Source of the DNA: Phaeodactylum tricornutum CCAP 1055/1
Taxonomy: Eukaryota > Bacillariophyta > Bacillariophyceae > Surirellales > Neidiaceae
DNA length: 64,000 nucleotides
Assembly (NCBI RefSeq): GCF_000150955.2
Contig: NC_011669.1
Location: 2,471,401-2,535,400 of the forward strand
Reading direction: 5' to 3'
Positions 1 through 10,381 of the stretch are shown in pieces; position 1 is the first letter of the stretch; each line of letters starts with the position of its first letter. The notes beneath the pieces were generated by a model. The model was not told where the DNA came from and did not search any database. It saw nothing but the letters and a program-made list of their open reading frames with translations. Position numbers and translations under genes: made by a program.

Positions 1-2
1 CT

Positions 3-770
3 TTCGACAGCCCTCGTGATCTTGCCGGAGTCGTCGCTCCTACCGGCTTTTTCGATCCGGCAGGCTTCGCTGCCCGAGCCGATGCCGGGACCATGAAGCG
101 TTACCGGGAAGCGGAAGTTACTCACGGACGTGTGGGCATGATGGCCGTTGTCGGCTTTCTTGCGGGCGAAGCCGTCGAGGGATCGTCGTTTCTCTTTGAC
201 TCGCAAGTCAGCGGACCCGCCATTACTCACCTCAACCAGATTCCTTCCATCTTTTGGATTCTCCTCACGGTGGGCATTGGTGCTTCCGAAGTCACGCGCG
301 CTCAAATTGGTTGGGTACGTATCGGGAGTTGTTGGTGCCAACAGTTTCGCTTTGTCCGTCTCTCACGCGTTCTTTTCCTTTCCATTCGATTTCCAGGTTG
401 AACCCGAGAACGTCCCACCGGGCAAGCCGGGTCTCCTCCGCGACGATTACGTCCCGGGTGACATTGGCTTTGATCCTCTCGGCTTGAAGCCTTCCGACGC
501 TCAGGCTCTCAAATCGATCCAGACCAAGGAACTGCAGAGTAAGTCATTTGCTGTTGCTGCTGTTACTGTCGTCCATGGTACTATCGTGTTTACAGTTGGT
601 TCACTGCGTCAGAGTATACCGTGTCATACTGTTAATCCCACCAAACTAACCGATTGAATATAACTCGTTTTCTTTGGCTAGACGGACGTCTCGCCATGTT
701 GGCGGCGGCTGGGTGCATGGCTCAGGAATTGGCCAATGGAAAGGGAATCCTCGAAAACCTTGGGCTCTAA
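3..770 (+). CDS. Fucoxanthin-chlorophyll a/c light-harvesting protein (5' truncated by window edge)
   Basis: Thylakoid antenna protein of the LHC superfamily that binds chlorophyll and fucoxanthin. The frame is open from base 3 and the start codon lies left of the window. Three exons fit: 3-314, 397-538 and 682-770. The introns are 315-396 (gtacgt...cag, phase 0) and 539-681 (gtaagt...tag, phase 1). Visible LHC landmarks are the first-helix chlorophyll ligand region 'REAEVTHGRVGMMAVVGFL', the stromal 'PGDIGFDPLGL' motif, and the third helix with 'NGRLAMLAAAGCMAQEL'. The protein ends NLGL. The long hydrophilic segment before helix 3 resembles the Lhcr (red-algal-like) branch more than Lhcf, but the subfamily is an inference. 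The plastid presequence is not visible. Confidence 0.9.
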
Positions 771-1276
771 GGAATATGACGTTCCAGTGTTTTGAACACT
801 AGGCGCGATGGACAACAGAATGATTAGGCTAGCAACGAAAAGAAGCAAAATACAGTAGAAATCAAGTAATTCTCCCACTTTGTGCAAACACTGACAATCC
901 TTTATGTTAGTGTAGCCCTTTTAATCGTGCACGTATTCCGAGTTATTGCCCCGGACGTTTGTCACAGCACATGAAACGAGAAACTTAACCAGACAGTTGG
1001 CTCACAATCAATTTCATGAGTTTCTACACATTGATTGACTACCCAAGCTCCGTACATCGTTGTGGATTTCATGCGTATGGAACCAATGAATCAAGTATCG
1101 TGAAGTTTCCAACGAGGAACTTGCGGTCACACTATTCTTCGTACCAACCACGGAAGCTCCTGTCCATCATGGCAGATCTCACGCTGGTAGGAAATAGGAT
1201 ACAAATAAAAAACAAGTATTGTGTATCAATAGAGGAAATCACGGATTACGTATTCTTCAATACACTATTTGATCGT
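771..1276. other. Convergent intergenic region
   Basis: Spacer between the 3' ends of the antenna gene (+) and the S1-domain gene (-). It should carry both 3' UTRs. The plus-strand reading frame that opens at 1016 runs antisense through the S1 gene and has no recognisable domain, so I treat it as a shadow. No RNA gene or repeat seen. Confidence 0.5.
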
Positions 1277-2320
1277 CTACTTGCGCAAGTCAACGACGAG
1301 TGGGGTGTTCTTGAAGCTTCCCATATTGGATTGGATCTTTTCGAGTTGTTCCTTCCAGTCCTTGGCACCGGTTCCCTGATCAAGCGAGCCACTGGATGCC
1401 TTTTGGGCAGCCTCGTCTTCGGCCGAGACCATGGTCAAACTGACCTTGCCGCCCTGAATAGCCTTGACGCGGACCTGGACTTTATCATCGACGTTAACGA
1501 TACTAGTGACGGATGCCGCCCGGCCAGCCGTCAAGGCGGAAATGTGCACGAGTCCATCCATTTCCCCTTGCACGTCGGGGTTCAGCTGACTAGCGTCGAG
1601 GCGGACAAAGGCTCCAAAGTCGACGGTGCTGACGACGGTTCCCTCCACAAACTGTGCGGCGTCCCAGCCCTTGTCGGCCAAGCCCTTGAGAACTCCCGAA
1701 TCATCCCGACGCGAGTTGTTGCCGCCGCTGCGCTGGGGGCGGTCCCGCTTGGGTTGCTCGGCGGCCTCCTTGGATTCGACTTCTTCGGATTCACTCAACA
1801 TGGACAAGGCGACCTGGTTCTTTTCGGCACTAATATTGGTAATGCGGACTTCGACCTCCTGTCCGGGCTTGAGGATTTCGCTCACGTCCTTAATGTATCC
1901 CACGGAAAGTTGCGAAATGTGCAAGAGACCATCCGTCTGGGCGCCAAAGTCCATGAACGCACCATAACTAGCAATGGACTTGACCTTGGCCGTAACGGTA
2001 TCACCAACGTTAAAATCCGTAAGAGGTTTGCCTTTGGGTGCCTTTTTGGCAATCGATTTACGGGCCGGACGTTCGACATTGTGTGCTTCTTCTTCGCTGG
2101 TGATTCCATCCATCGCTTCCACTTCCTCGGGAACTTCGGCGTCCGAGGTTTCCGTAGAAAACAACGCCGACGTCGAGCAAGGGCCACATTCACATCCCCG
2201 CTTGTGGAAGGACACCGGACTGGTGCAGGCAGCACAAGCACATCCCGCAACGTGCGAAACGCTGATCGGATTGCTACTGACCGTACGGGTGTTCACCGTG
2301 GTGCCGGTCCGCGTCGACAC
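1277..2320 (-). CDS. S1-domain RNA-binding protein, probably plastid-targeted (first exon unresolved)
   Basis: Contains two S1/OB-fold RNA-binding domains. The first lies at about residues 100-175, with 'GDTVTAKVKSIASYGAFMDF' and 'DGLLHISQLS'. The second lies at about 215-300, with 'EGTVVSTVDFGAFVRL' and 'DGLVHISALT'. An N-terminal Cys-rich patch (CACAAC, CECGPC) precedes them. Domain order and size resemble plastid ribosomal S1-like proteins or the S1 part of algal plastid EF-Ts, so a role in organelle translation is likely but inferred. The open frame begins at a GTG and no in-frame ATG exists at its 5' end. A splice acceptor just upstream (minus strand, 'tttgactcacag', about 2331) would put 'AFVST' at the exon start, which resembles the ASAF-type plastid cleavage site. 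A short signal-peptide exon upstream is therefore expected, but I could not place it. Confidence 0.75.
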   Translation of the reverse strand: MSTRTGTTVNTRTVSSNPISVSHVAGCACAACTSPVSFHKRGCECGPCSTSALFSTETSDAEVPEEVEAMDGITSEEEAHNVERPARKSIAKKAPKGKPLTDFNVGDTVTAKVKSIASYGAFMDFGAQTDGLLHISQLSVGYIKDVSEILKPGQEVEVRITNISAEKNQVALSMLSESEEVESKEAAEQPKRDRPQRSGGNNSRRDDSGVLKGLADKGWDAAQFVEGTVVSTVDFGAFVRLDASQLNPDVQGEMDGLVHISALTAGRAASVTSIVNVDDKVQVRVKAIQGGKVSLTMVSAEDEAAQKASSGSLDQGTGAKDWKEQLEKIQSNMGSFKNTPLVVDLRK

Positions 2321-3274
2321 GAACGCTGTGAGTCAAAGGACCGTAGGATGGCAGGTTAGGTTGTAAGTATAATGGCGGTGAGACTAATTTTGAGATACGC
2401 AAATCACACAACGACAAACAGGAATGCATCATGGATAGATGGGCAGTGGAGTGTGGCAGACGTCAACAGTCAACAGTGGACTTATTGTAAAGACATTCCG
2501 TGCTACTGGAAGGACACGTACGACACGACAACGTACCCGACGGGGCCTGCCGAGCGAAAGCTGACGCTCCACTGACAGAGAACAGAAAGGCGGAAACGAC
2601 TGCGGAAGTGAATTGCATCTTGGAAGGTTGTTCGTGAAAATAGGTAGGTACGTAGAGAATAAGGGATATGGTAACTCTAGAGTACTACCAGATTGGGATA
2701 CCAGACAGAAAAGAAGGGGTACTTCGGAGTGATTGCGATCGCAAGGCAAGGGAGCACCAACTTCGTTGATGATGGCTTTCTAACCTATCGCTAGCTTGCT
2801 CACAGTCAAACCACCGGAGTGTCGCATCACCGAATCATCACATCATCACTGCTCGTGGTAAGTAGCTCGTGCTGTCTGTCGTTCGATGGGGCGGAGGTGG
2901 AAGACCCGGCGACACACAGACAGTCGTGTGGGGTTGTGGTAATGGAGAAACCTGATCCTGCGCGTTTTTCGCGCGCACATGCGGGTTGTCGAACCGTGCT
3001 GCGCTGGAACAACCTAACCTCATCGCCACACGGGATTGTCACGTCTATTTTTTTGTGCGGCTCTGGCTAGCCCCCCTACGAAAACTGACGTACCCTTTGC
3101 CGCGTTCCTCGCACGATATCGTTGGATTCCTTCGACTCGATTGTTTTGCCGTTCGCGCTCACTGTCAGTCGTCGCCACACACAATCCATCCCCTCCCCGT
3201 TCCTTGCGTTGGTTTGTTGTGGACTCTGACTGTGAGAGCGTTGTGATTGTTACAAACTACACCATCTCGTCACC
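2321..3274. promoter_or_regulatory. Divergent upstream region with three TCACWGTCA motifs
   Basis: About 950 bp between the S1-domain gene (-) and the small plastid protein gene (+). It should hold both promoters and the missing first exon of the S1 gene. TCACAGTCA or its complement occurs at 2800-2808 and 3227-3235, and the variant TCACTGTCA at 3159-3167. The 3227 copy lies about 40 bp before the ATG of the next gene. The short ORFs here show no protein-like features. Confidence 0.5.
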
Positions 3275-3774
3275 ATGATCAAAACTGTTGTTCTACTGTT
3301 CGCCCTTCTTTTGGCGGCTGCTTCAGCCTTTGCTCCCCAACCTTTCGGAGTGCAACAACGAACCAGGTAGGTACAAGACATCATGCATACATACATCTTC
3401 CCGTCGATTCGGTGGATTGCGGGGCTGTCGTGATGGCTATCGTGTTTCACGAGTTGATGGTACCGGGACTGGACTGGGACCGATCCAACCGTAACTGTTG
3501 TTCCTATTCTCGAGTCGAATGTCTGTGTCTCACTGTACGAGAGGATCCAACCCACCCACTCTTTATTGCTACCTACAGTACGGTATGCTTTGCCAAGCAC
3601 GTGAAAGATAAGGCCGCGAAATGGGCCAAAGCCAAACGACCCAAAAAACATCGTCTTTCCGATATTAACCGGACGCCAATCATTTACGAACTGCATTCCT
3701 TGACCAAGCCATCCGAGTATAACATTTCGGAAGCCCCTGCCGCACCCGTAGCCAAGCCAGCGCAGACAGAATAA
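3275..3774 (+). CDS. Small plastid-targeted protein, probably plastid ribosomal protein (PSRP6/cL38-like)
   Basis: Two exons, 3275-3366 and 3579-3774, with a 212-bp intron (gtaggt...cag, phase 2), give 95 residues. The N-terminus is a textbook diatom bipartite presequence: a hydrophobic signal peptide followed by ASAFAPQPF, where cleavage before Phe and an aromatic first transit-peptide residue are diagnostic of import into the secondary plastid. The mature part is short and basic ('KRPKKHRLSDINRTPIIY') with an Ala/Pro-rich tail. The 'RPxKxxxxDIxRxPxxY' pattern resembles the plant plastid-specific ribosomal protein PSRP6/cL38 as I remember it. That identity is a moderate inference; plastid targeting is much surer. 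Confidence 0.7.
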
Positions 3775-3960
3775 GCATAGTCATGGCCTAACGTTCACTT
3801 TCAGAGTCAATACAGAAACAAGGAACAATGCATCAATCGTCTTTCTAGAAATCTAACCTGTCCCCATCCAAGCACCCGCACGCACGCACTCGACAGGAAG
3901 GCTTCGAACAGTAGTATCATCGCCTGTACTTCTCGTTTCTAGCTTCCAAAAGTTGGTCTA

Positions 3961-5661
3961 CTAATGATTCCGTGCCTTTTCCAATAGCAGAGGGATGTCC
4001 TGTGAGAACACCTTGTCCATTTCTCGAAGCAATTTCTTGTCCAGCTTGGGAAATTCACTCAGATCCTTGATTTCGTACAATGCTTGTCGCATTGGTTCCA
4101 ACGCCGGAAAGTCTCCTTTCGGTAAGCCGTATCTTCGAGCAGCCGCCAAGAACTCAGATTCCAGCCGGCCAATCAACCGTCGCTGCTTCTCTCGTTTACC
4201 AAACGTATACGGCAACTGTTTCCGCAAGTAGTGAATGATGTAGGCGTGGACTTTGACGCTCCGTGCACGCTTGACGAGCTCGTTGATGCGTCGCATAACG
4301 GCTTGCTGGGGCAACGCCATTATGTCGTGCAGCAAATCCATTTCTTCCCGCTGCAGTAGTTCCGCCTGTTCCGTGTTCTGCAAAGGCGCGTCCCAAAAGC
4401 TACCCATGTAGACGCGGCACACTTCTGGCGTGTTCATAACTTTTCCCAGTGACCACATGAGAGCCCCGTACACACGCATCAGTTGTTGGGTAGATATACT
4501 GTCGGCCTTGTTGAGCACAACCCGTATCTTATCCAGGTGTGGGATCATGAGCTCCATGACTGCCTTGAGCTCATCGGAGATGTCCAACTTGTGCGCGTCA
4601 AACATGACAATGACGAGATCGGCTCGTTCCGCGAACCACTTCATCACGGCTTCGTAGTCGTAGTTTCGCGATCGTTGCTTTTGCCCGCTCAAAATACCGG
4701 GCGTATCGACAATGGTAATGTTGCGTAGAATCGGAGCGTTCAGTTCCGCCCCCTCCATACGGGATAAAAAGTTGTTTCCGAATGGACTCAGACCTGTAAA
4801 TGGTCGATCTTGCTGTGAGCAGAGAGCCGCACCCGGGACAACCTTGTCTTGCTGTCCCCACAAAACGGCGGTAAAGCGATCGGTGGTTGGCTCTGGTCCG
4901 ACCCGAATTCCTGGAAAGTCCCGACCCAAGAGATATTTTACAAAGGATGTCTTGCCAACACTGTATTGTCCGAGTAAAAGAATCATGGGTGGCGCCGCAA
5001 AGTCGGAAGGGGAAAGTGGTGGGGAATGGAAATGGCCGTACCGAGACGAAAGCTCCAACGGAAGAATCTTTTTTCGATACAAGCGAGCGAGTCCTCGTAG
5101 AATATAATCCTTGTCAAAGCTCGACAAGTCCATGTTGCGTTCCGCATCCCCGTTCCCCGCATTGCCGTTAGCAGTGGCGGATCCGGGAGTATCCCAGTTT
5201 GGATCTTCCGGCATGCCTTCCGTTTCGAACGGTAATGGTTCCTGGTCTTCTCCTTCCTCTTCGTAATACGGGTTACTCAAACCCGGGGGCAAGCTCTCAG
5301 CGCCCGGTAGTTGAGGTGGTGGTGGAGGACCTGCGGCATAGAAATCTTCTCCTTGTCTTTGTTGAGAGACGTCAGAAGAAGCATACAATTGTGGCGTATT
5401 TGGACGATTGTAAGGATCATCGTATGACGGTAGATCAGGCGGCAGGCCAGATTGTTGGGGCGATCCTTGGTACTGCCCTTGCTGCTCCAAATGTGAAATG
5501 TGCTGCCCAGGATGGCTTTGCTGGCTTGAAGTCGGACTCATCCCCGTAGCCGTGTTGTCGTTACCTCCACCTCGGCATTGCAGTGGTGTTCGTCGCCATG
5601 GAAAGGACACACCTTGGTCGGATGCCGCTGTGATAAAGATTGCGATCGCTGAAAGCCGCAT
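3961..5661 (-). CDS. EHD-like dynamin-family ATPase lacking an EH domain
   Basis: Codes for 566 residues from the ATG at 5661; upstream sequence in this frame has only a TTG. The central nucleotide-binding domain (about 220-420) has P-loop 'LLGQYSVGKTSF', switch motif 'PTTDRFTAV', 'IVDTPGILSG' and 'VLNKADSI', the hallmarks of the EHD family of membrane-tubulating ATPases that act in endocytic recycling. A helical segment follows. The usual C-terminal EH domain, which binds NPF peptides, is absent: the protein ends at KARNH. The N-terminus is odd, with a short hydrophobic stretch (MRLSAIAIFITAAS) and then about 150 Pro/Gln/Gly-rich residues predicted to be disordered. The hydrophobic start suggests a signal peptide or membrane anchor, possibly plastid or ER, but no clean ASAF motif is seen. 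Confidence 0.85.
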   Translation of the reverse strand: MRLSAIAIFITAASDQGVSFPWRRTPLQCRGGGNDNTATGMSPTSSQQSHPGQHISHLEQQGQYQGSPQQSGLPPDLPSYDDPYNRPNTPQLYASSDVSQQRQGEDFYAAGPPPPPQLPGAESLPPGLSNPYYEEEGEDQEPLPFETEGMPEDPNWDTPGSATANGNAGNGDAERNMDLSSFDKDYILRGLARLYRKKILPLELSSRYGHFHSPPLSPSDFAAPPMILLLGQYSVGKTSFVKYLLGRDFPGIRVGPEPTTDRFTAVLWGQQDKVVPGAALCSQQDRPFTGLSPFGNNFLSRMEGAELNAPILRNITIVDTPGILSGQKQRSRNYDYEAVMKWFAERADLVIVMFDAHKLDISDELKAVMELMIPHLDKIRVVLNKADSISTQQLMRVYGALMWSLGKVMNTPEVCRVYMGSFWDAPLQNTEQAELLQREEMDLLHDIMALPQQAVMRRINELVKRARSVKVHAYIIHYLRKQLPYTFGKREKQRRLIGRLESEFLAAARRYGLPKGDFPALEPMRQALYEIKDLSEFPKLDKKLLREMDKVFSQDIPLLLEKARNH

Positions 5662-6338
5662 CGCGCTCCAAATCGAACGACCCAAACAGTGCAGTATCAA
5701 GCAACACCCTCTTCTTTATCACAAAAGCAAGAGATGTTCCGAAACGTTTTTCTGACAGTGAGTGTTCTCTTTCGTTGCCTGTCTTTTTTTGCGCAACAAT
5801 TGATTGCCTTTCCTCAATGCTCATCTCAATCTCTCATCCTCTGCAGGACTGTTATCTTTGGCTCCACGTTGCACATACGCCGTTTCACAAAACCAAATTT
5901 AACTTGAAATCTTACGTTTGTCGTGACACCGTACAGCGACGACTTTTTTGTCTACCTATTCGTTGGACTATGACAGTCGTGCTCGCAAGTGTAACCGATG
6001 AAGTTCACGAACAGTGACGTCTGTTCCAAGCGAGGAAATGTGATTGTGATCCATGAATAAAAACTGATAGCAAAACGGGGATCAGATTCCGGCAATCGTC
6101 AGTAAAAAACTACAGTTCAATTAGGTACTTGTATCGAGCATTCATTCTACCTCTGCATCCATTGAACATGTTGGGATCTGTATGACGGTGAATGGATACA
6201 TGATTAGGTACGTATAATGGTGAATGTGGAGGCGCGAAAAGACTGAGCAGAATATACACAATTATGAGGGTTCTACCTTATCTTTCCCAAAGGCAACGTA
6301 CACACCGGCAGTCCACAAATAGTCAGTATTTCAGCTCG
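5662..6338. promoter_or_regulatory. Upstream region of the EHD-like gene; 3' flank of SEC22
   Basis: Both neighbours are on the minus strand. It should contain the EHD-like promoter and the SEC22 3' UTR. One TCACTGTCA-type motif (as TGACAGTGA) lies at 5753-5761, about 90 bp upstream of the EHD-like ATG. No credible ORF, RNA gene or repeat. Confidence 0.45.
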
Positions 6339-7214
6339 TCAGAAACCAATGTGAAAGATCTTGACGTAAAGCACAATGCAAATGATAGAAGCACCGACTA
6401 CCATGGGACCGTACTGTTGCATCCGTGCTTGCCAGGTGAGTTTCTTAGTACCCCACTTGAAGTCTTTTGATTTGCTGCGCAACTCGTTGGATATATTTGA
6501 GACGTTATCAAGCTTCTCACCCCGATTCAGAATTTCGTCAATGTTCTTTTTCATTATGGACTGGATCTCGCCCAAGTCTTCCTGCAATTTGGATTTGTTC
6601 TTTACATCCCGTTGGTCACGAAACTCTCGCTGTTTTCGTTGAATTATGGGATCATAATGAATAAACTGAAATGGACGCGCCGCCTGGTCAACATTTGCCC
6701 GCCACTGATGGTTCATTTAAAGTCAACAAAATGAGTTGCGAGCTTAAGCATGCGATCGGAAATGAATACTATGCCACCTTCTGCTTATAACAAATACGTA
6801 CATCGGTACCAAACTCTCGGACGAGCTCTTGCAGTACAGCGTCGGCTACTTCTTCCAAATAAAGAAATGCCAGTCTTTTGGGATAACTATCTTCCGTCAA
6901 GGTTAAAAAACATAGATTATCGCGTTGCATGTAGTAAAAGACCATCCGTTCAGACTGAATACTCATCTTATTCGGGTTCCTGTAACGCGACGAATTATGA
7001 ATACTCGAATGAGAAAAAAGTCCGCTCGCTGTCAGCGCCTGCAGAAATGATATTATGATGGGAATGAAACTTACCCAGCTGTCATACTGCGCATAAGCTG
7101 CTTTGCATCTTGTTGCTGCTTTTGTGAGACAGAGAGGTTGTGCGTTGGGGTTGATGTCGCTATCAACGGCAACGCATCGGAGCTCCGTGCCACTTGAGTC
7201 AAAATTGGAGGCAT
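6339..7214 (-). CDS. SEC22: R-SNARE Sec22 (longin SNARE of ER-Golgi traffic)
   Basis: Three exons on the minus strand: 7075-7214, 6802-6979 and 6339-6704. Introns are 6980-7074 (gtaagt...cag, phase 2) and 6705-6801 (gtacgt...cag, phase 0). They give 227 residues, close to the usual ~215. Exon 1 starts MPPILTQVAR and continues into the longin domain (DALPLIAT, then 'MVFYYMQRDNLCFLTLTEDS' and 'PKRLAFLYLEEV'). The SNARE motif follows ('LGEIQSIMKKNIDEILNRGE'; the central Arg of an R-SNARE is in NRGEKLD), then a C-terminal membrane anchor (MVVGASIICIVLYVKIF). Sec22 acts in vesicle fusion between ER and Golgi. The longin domain, SNARE motif and tail anchor are all present, so the gene looks functional. 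Confidence 0.93.
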
Positions 7215-7771
7215 TTCAGCAATTTTGGACGGTATTTAGGTAAATGTGCTCACAGTCAATGTATAGCGTTGGTATCAGCGTTGGTATCAGAAGGTCAGAA
7301 CCAACGACTTGCTTTCCGGAATGGAAGCACTCTGCCTGTGCTAATTTTTGCTTATGTTTGTGTGTGCCGAATCGACTCGAATCCACTGGAAAATCTCTTA
7401 TGACCGGGTTCTGAAAAATCAAGGTATTCCTTGTCACGTTACGGTCAACAAAGACCATGGCTCACGGTGACAGTGATTTACATTTACACTTTCATTTCTT
7501 CAATCGAATCGGCTACTAGTATCATGCAGTATAAAGTTGCCATTCGGTGATGCTAGATTGACAGTAAGTCTGCCATCGTTTTCACCGGCGCGAAGCATTG
7601 ATGACTACTATTTCACCAACACATCCCTTTGCTGTTAACATCCCAAAAGCAATGACGGCTAGACAAAAAGCTGTACATGTTGAAAAATATTGCCGATTAA
7701 AAATACTAGGAAGCCAACGCCCCGTGTATCGGATTGGCAGGGAAAGGGAAACCGTGAATGATGCTTCAGTA
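7215..7771. promoter_or_regulatory. SEC22 upstream region with two TCACWGTCA motifs
   Basis: 557 bp between the SEC22 ATG and the 3' end of the next minus-strand gene. TCACAGTCA lies at 7250-7258, about 40 bp upstream of the ATG, and TGACAGTGA at 7468-7476. Nothing else recognisable. Confidence 0.45.
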
Positions 7772-10012
7772 CTATTGTGCATCCTCGTTCATTTCAACAA
7801 AGTTGAGTTTCGCTTGTTCAGAAGTTACTTCATTTTCACGCAATGCTTCATTCCTGGGATTAGATTCGACATCCTTCTTTTCCAAAATTCGACGAACAGC
7901 AGGCTCAGTCTCTTCCAATTCCTGCATGGCCGCCATAATATTTGCTTCTACTTGATCAGAATCATAGCAGCCTAAGACAGCCCAATGTCGAGCTTCCAAA
8001 TCCGAGAGCTCATCTTTTGCCTTTTTGAGCTGTGCTTGTGCGTATCGCAGTGACCGCGCTGCATCGTCCACTTTCAGATCTAGCTTTCGTACAGTGTCTT
8101 GGATTAACCGGGGATCTAGACGACTCTTCCTTAGGCGCTTTCGTTCCAGCTCGGTATCAATCCTAAGAATAGAAACATCCTCCCGTGCTTTCATCACTAG
8201 TTCTTCTTTTTTAGAAACCTTGTTTTTAGCCTCAAGTATGTCCTCGAGTGCGTCAGAGATAGCCTTTGCCCGGGCGTCCATCCCAAGATCGCCGGTAGGA
8301 CCCCATGCTGGAATGCCAGTGGGCGGTACTCTTTCTACCGCCAAAGCACGCTTTCCCCACGAAAGATTTCGTTTCGTTCCTGGCTCATTGTCAATTACTG
8401 ACTTCTTTGGAGCTTCTGGTATGGGCTGTACCACAGCATCAATAACATCATTCTTGACCCACGTCCCATACTCATTCTCGTCATCATCGAGAACAGTGTA
8501 TACGTTTACGCCGGACTGATCTTCCTCGTCGTTGTATTGATAGGCATATCCCTTTCGACGTCGCGGCCGTGGGTTGTAAAGTTTATTATCTATCGGTGAA
8601 TATGGTTGATCCTCATCTTCACTTTCCATAGGGATCCCCATTTGGCGATTGTATGCGTCGGCTTTTTCGCCCAATCGGTCACGATTTAGACCTAAGAATG
8701 TATCAAGTGCATTAAAGGGGGACCAAATAGAGTCGTCTTGGCGTCGATTCGGCCGTCGATGTTCGGCTTTTCGATTCTGACGATCGTACTCAACAAATTC
8801 GTCTTCTTCATTGGTGAACCAGTTGGAGACTTTACTTGATACACTATCACCATCAAACCACGAGCTGTCGATATCTGTATCCCCGTACTGATCACGCGGA
8901 CGATCGCGGCGGCGTCGGGACGGGCGACTTGTTGGCTGTAAATTTCGTATCCGTGTTGGACGAGAAGGCATAGGCCTTGGTGGGTCGTACGGCGGCGTAA
9001 CAGATGTCCGAAGCGTCTCTGCCACTTTTGGTACCGATGAAACGTTGGGTGAAATTCCCTTTGTTGATAAAGGACGCTTCCTTTCTTCGTCTTGAGATTT
9101 TCCCTTAAAATCCTCATACAAGTCGACTTGATCCCGATCTTCGTCCCTGTCGTCGTCGTCGTAAAAGTAGTCATCTGAACCAGAAAGTACACTATCGTCG
9201 TAGTTCCGTGGAGTTCGCCTTCGCCTTTCTTTCGGCATTGCTCCCACACCATCTTCCAGGTACATGAGCCCATTAAATTTACCTTTGGTACCACCGAACA
9301 TGGTCCGATCGGCGTTTGTTGAGGTTTCGGCTGGATCAAAGCCATACCAGAAGAGTCGATTGTACAGATCGCGTACAGGCGGGGGTGGCCCTGGGGGACC
9401 AGTGCGGACTGGTGTTTTTCGAGCGGGATTCCGTATCGGCCTCGTGGAGGACAAATTATCGGGCGAGCCAGATCTCTTCGGAGGTCGACGTGGAGGTGCC
9501 GAACGATCCAAACTACCCACAGGGTTGGACCAAAAATTTCCAGGAGCTTGACGGTCCTCTTCTTCTCGCCCGTCTATCTCGTCCCCGTAATCCTCGTAGC
9601 TGTCGTATTCTTCATCGTAATAGACGTCTTTCCGTCTCACGGAATATCTGACAGGTGAGTCATCCTCGTAGGTGACATCACTTCGCCGTGCTACGCTTTG
9701 CAAGTCTCGCTCTTCTTGGCTTTCGCCGACGCTTCGGACGAAGTCTCCATCGTAACCATTGAAATCGTCCACATCATCAAAGAAGTTGTTTTCCTTCTGG
9801 TTGCGCGCACTAATGATCAAAGCTGAAACACGATCTCGCCTCTTATGTACTATACGAGCGTGCTGTGGAATAGTACGGGGTGCGTCTATTCCAATGAAAA
9901 GTGTATTTGTTCCGTCTCGGAGTGTTGTCGAAGGATTGGACACAAAACCGTCTACCAGCGATACGCACATAAAAAGCAACGAACCGCAAGATACTCTGTT
10001 CAAATGCGTCAT
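7772..10012 (-). CDS. Large acidic, mostly disordered preprotein of unknown function
   Basis: 746 residues from an ATG at 10012 in one exon. The N-terminus is a signal peptide (RVSCGSLLFMCVSLVDG) followed by FVSNPS, a plausible variant of the diatom plastid cleavage site with Phe at +1. The middle 400 residues are rich in Asp, Arg, Pro and Ser with many DDD, YEDY and RRR clusters. One ordered island stands out around residues 215-260 ('LFWYGFDPAE' and 'RTMFGGTKGKFNGLMYLED'). Residues about 590-700 form a predicted coiled coil rich in Lys, Glu and Leu. I do not recognise the family. A plastid or secretory location is inferred from the presequence only. Confidence 0.75.
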   Translation of the reverse strand: MTHLNRVSCGSLLFMCVSLVDGFVSNPSTTLRDGTNTLFIGIDAPRTIPQHARIVHKRRDRVSALIISARNQKENNFFDDVDDFNGYDGDFVRSVGESQEERDLQSVARRSDVTYEDDSPVRYSVRRKDVYYDEEYDSYEDYGDEIDGREEEDRQAPGNFWSNPVGSLDRSAPPRRPPKRSGSPDNLSSTRPIRNPARKTPVRTGPPGPPPPVRDLYNRLFWYGFDPAETSTNADRTMFGGTKGKFNGLMYLEDGVGAMPKERRRRTPRNYDDSVLSGSDDYFYDDDDRDEDRDQVDLYEDFKGKSQDEERKRPLSTKGISPNVSSVPKVAETLRTSVTPPYDPPRPMPSRPTRIRNLQPTSRPSRRRRDRPRDQYGDTDIDSSWFDGDSVSSKVSNWFTNEEDEFVEYDRQNRKAEHRRPNRRQDDSIWSPFNALDTFLGLNRDRLGEKADAYNRQMGIPMESEDEDQPYSPIDNKLYNPRPRRRKGYAYQYNDEEDQSGVNVYTVLDDDENEYGTWVKNDVIDAVVQPIPEAPKKSVIDNEPGTKRNLSWGKRALAVERVPPTGIPAWGPTGDLGMDARAKAISDALEDILEAKNKVSKKEELVMKAREDVSILRIDTELERKRLRKSRLDPRLIQDTVRKLDLKVDDAARSLRYAQAQLKKAKDELSDLEARHWAVLGCYDSDQVEANIMAAMQELEETEPAVRRILEKKDVESNPRNEALRENEVTSEQAKLNFVEMNEDAQ

Positions 10013-10381
10013 CTTTGATATCTATTATGATCCCTGGATTAGAAGAGGAGTGACCAGAAATTCAACTGACTTGCCATCCCTGTTGTGTGCGATAACAGGG
10101 AGAAACAGTTCTGTTAGTTCCCTGGTGTAAAGTATACTTTGTTTTCTTTCCGTGTGTGGTGGACGTGGAACACGAAAAATGCAGACAAAACATCACAAGT
10201 CAACTCTCATTCGCTCGAAACATAAGATTACTCTGATTGGATCATATTATCCTAGCGACAAAATCGATTTTTGCGAAGTAATTTGGATTGGATCGAATTA
10301 TCGGACCGACATATCGAGACATGTAGCAGCCCCATACGATATGTGGAAATCTCGTCACAATTCTCAAGCCAGCAATGGACC
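10013..10381. promoter_or_regulatory. Divergent promoter region
   Basis: 369 bp between two divergent start codons, presumably with both promoters and 5' UTRs. The plus-strand frame stays open upstream of the methyltransferase ATG but contains no earlier ATG. Confidence 0.4.

Noticed and set aside
1016-2359. 447-residue plus-strand ORF
   Set aside because: It lies antisense to the S1-domain gene, whose minus-strand protein has two recognisable domains; the plus-strand product has none.
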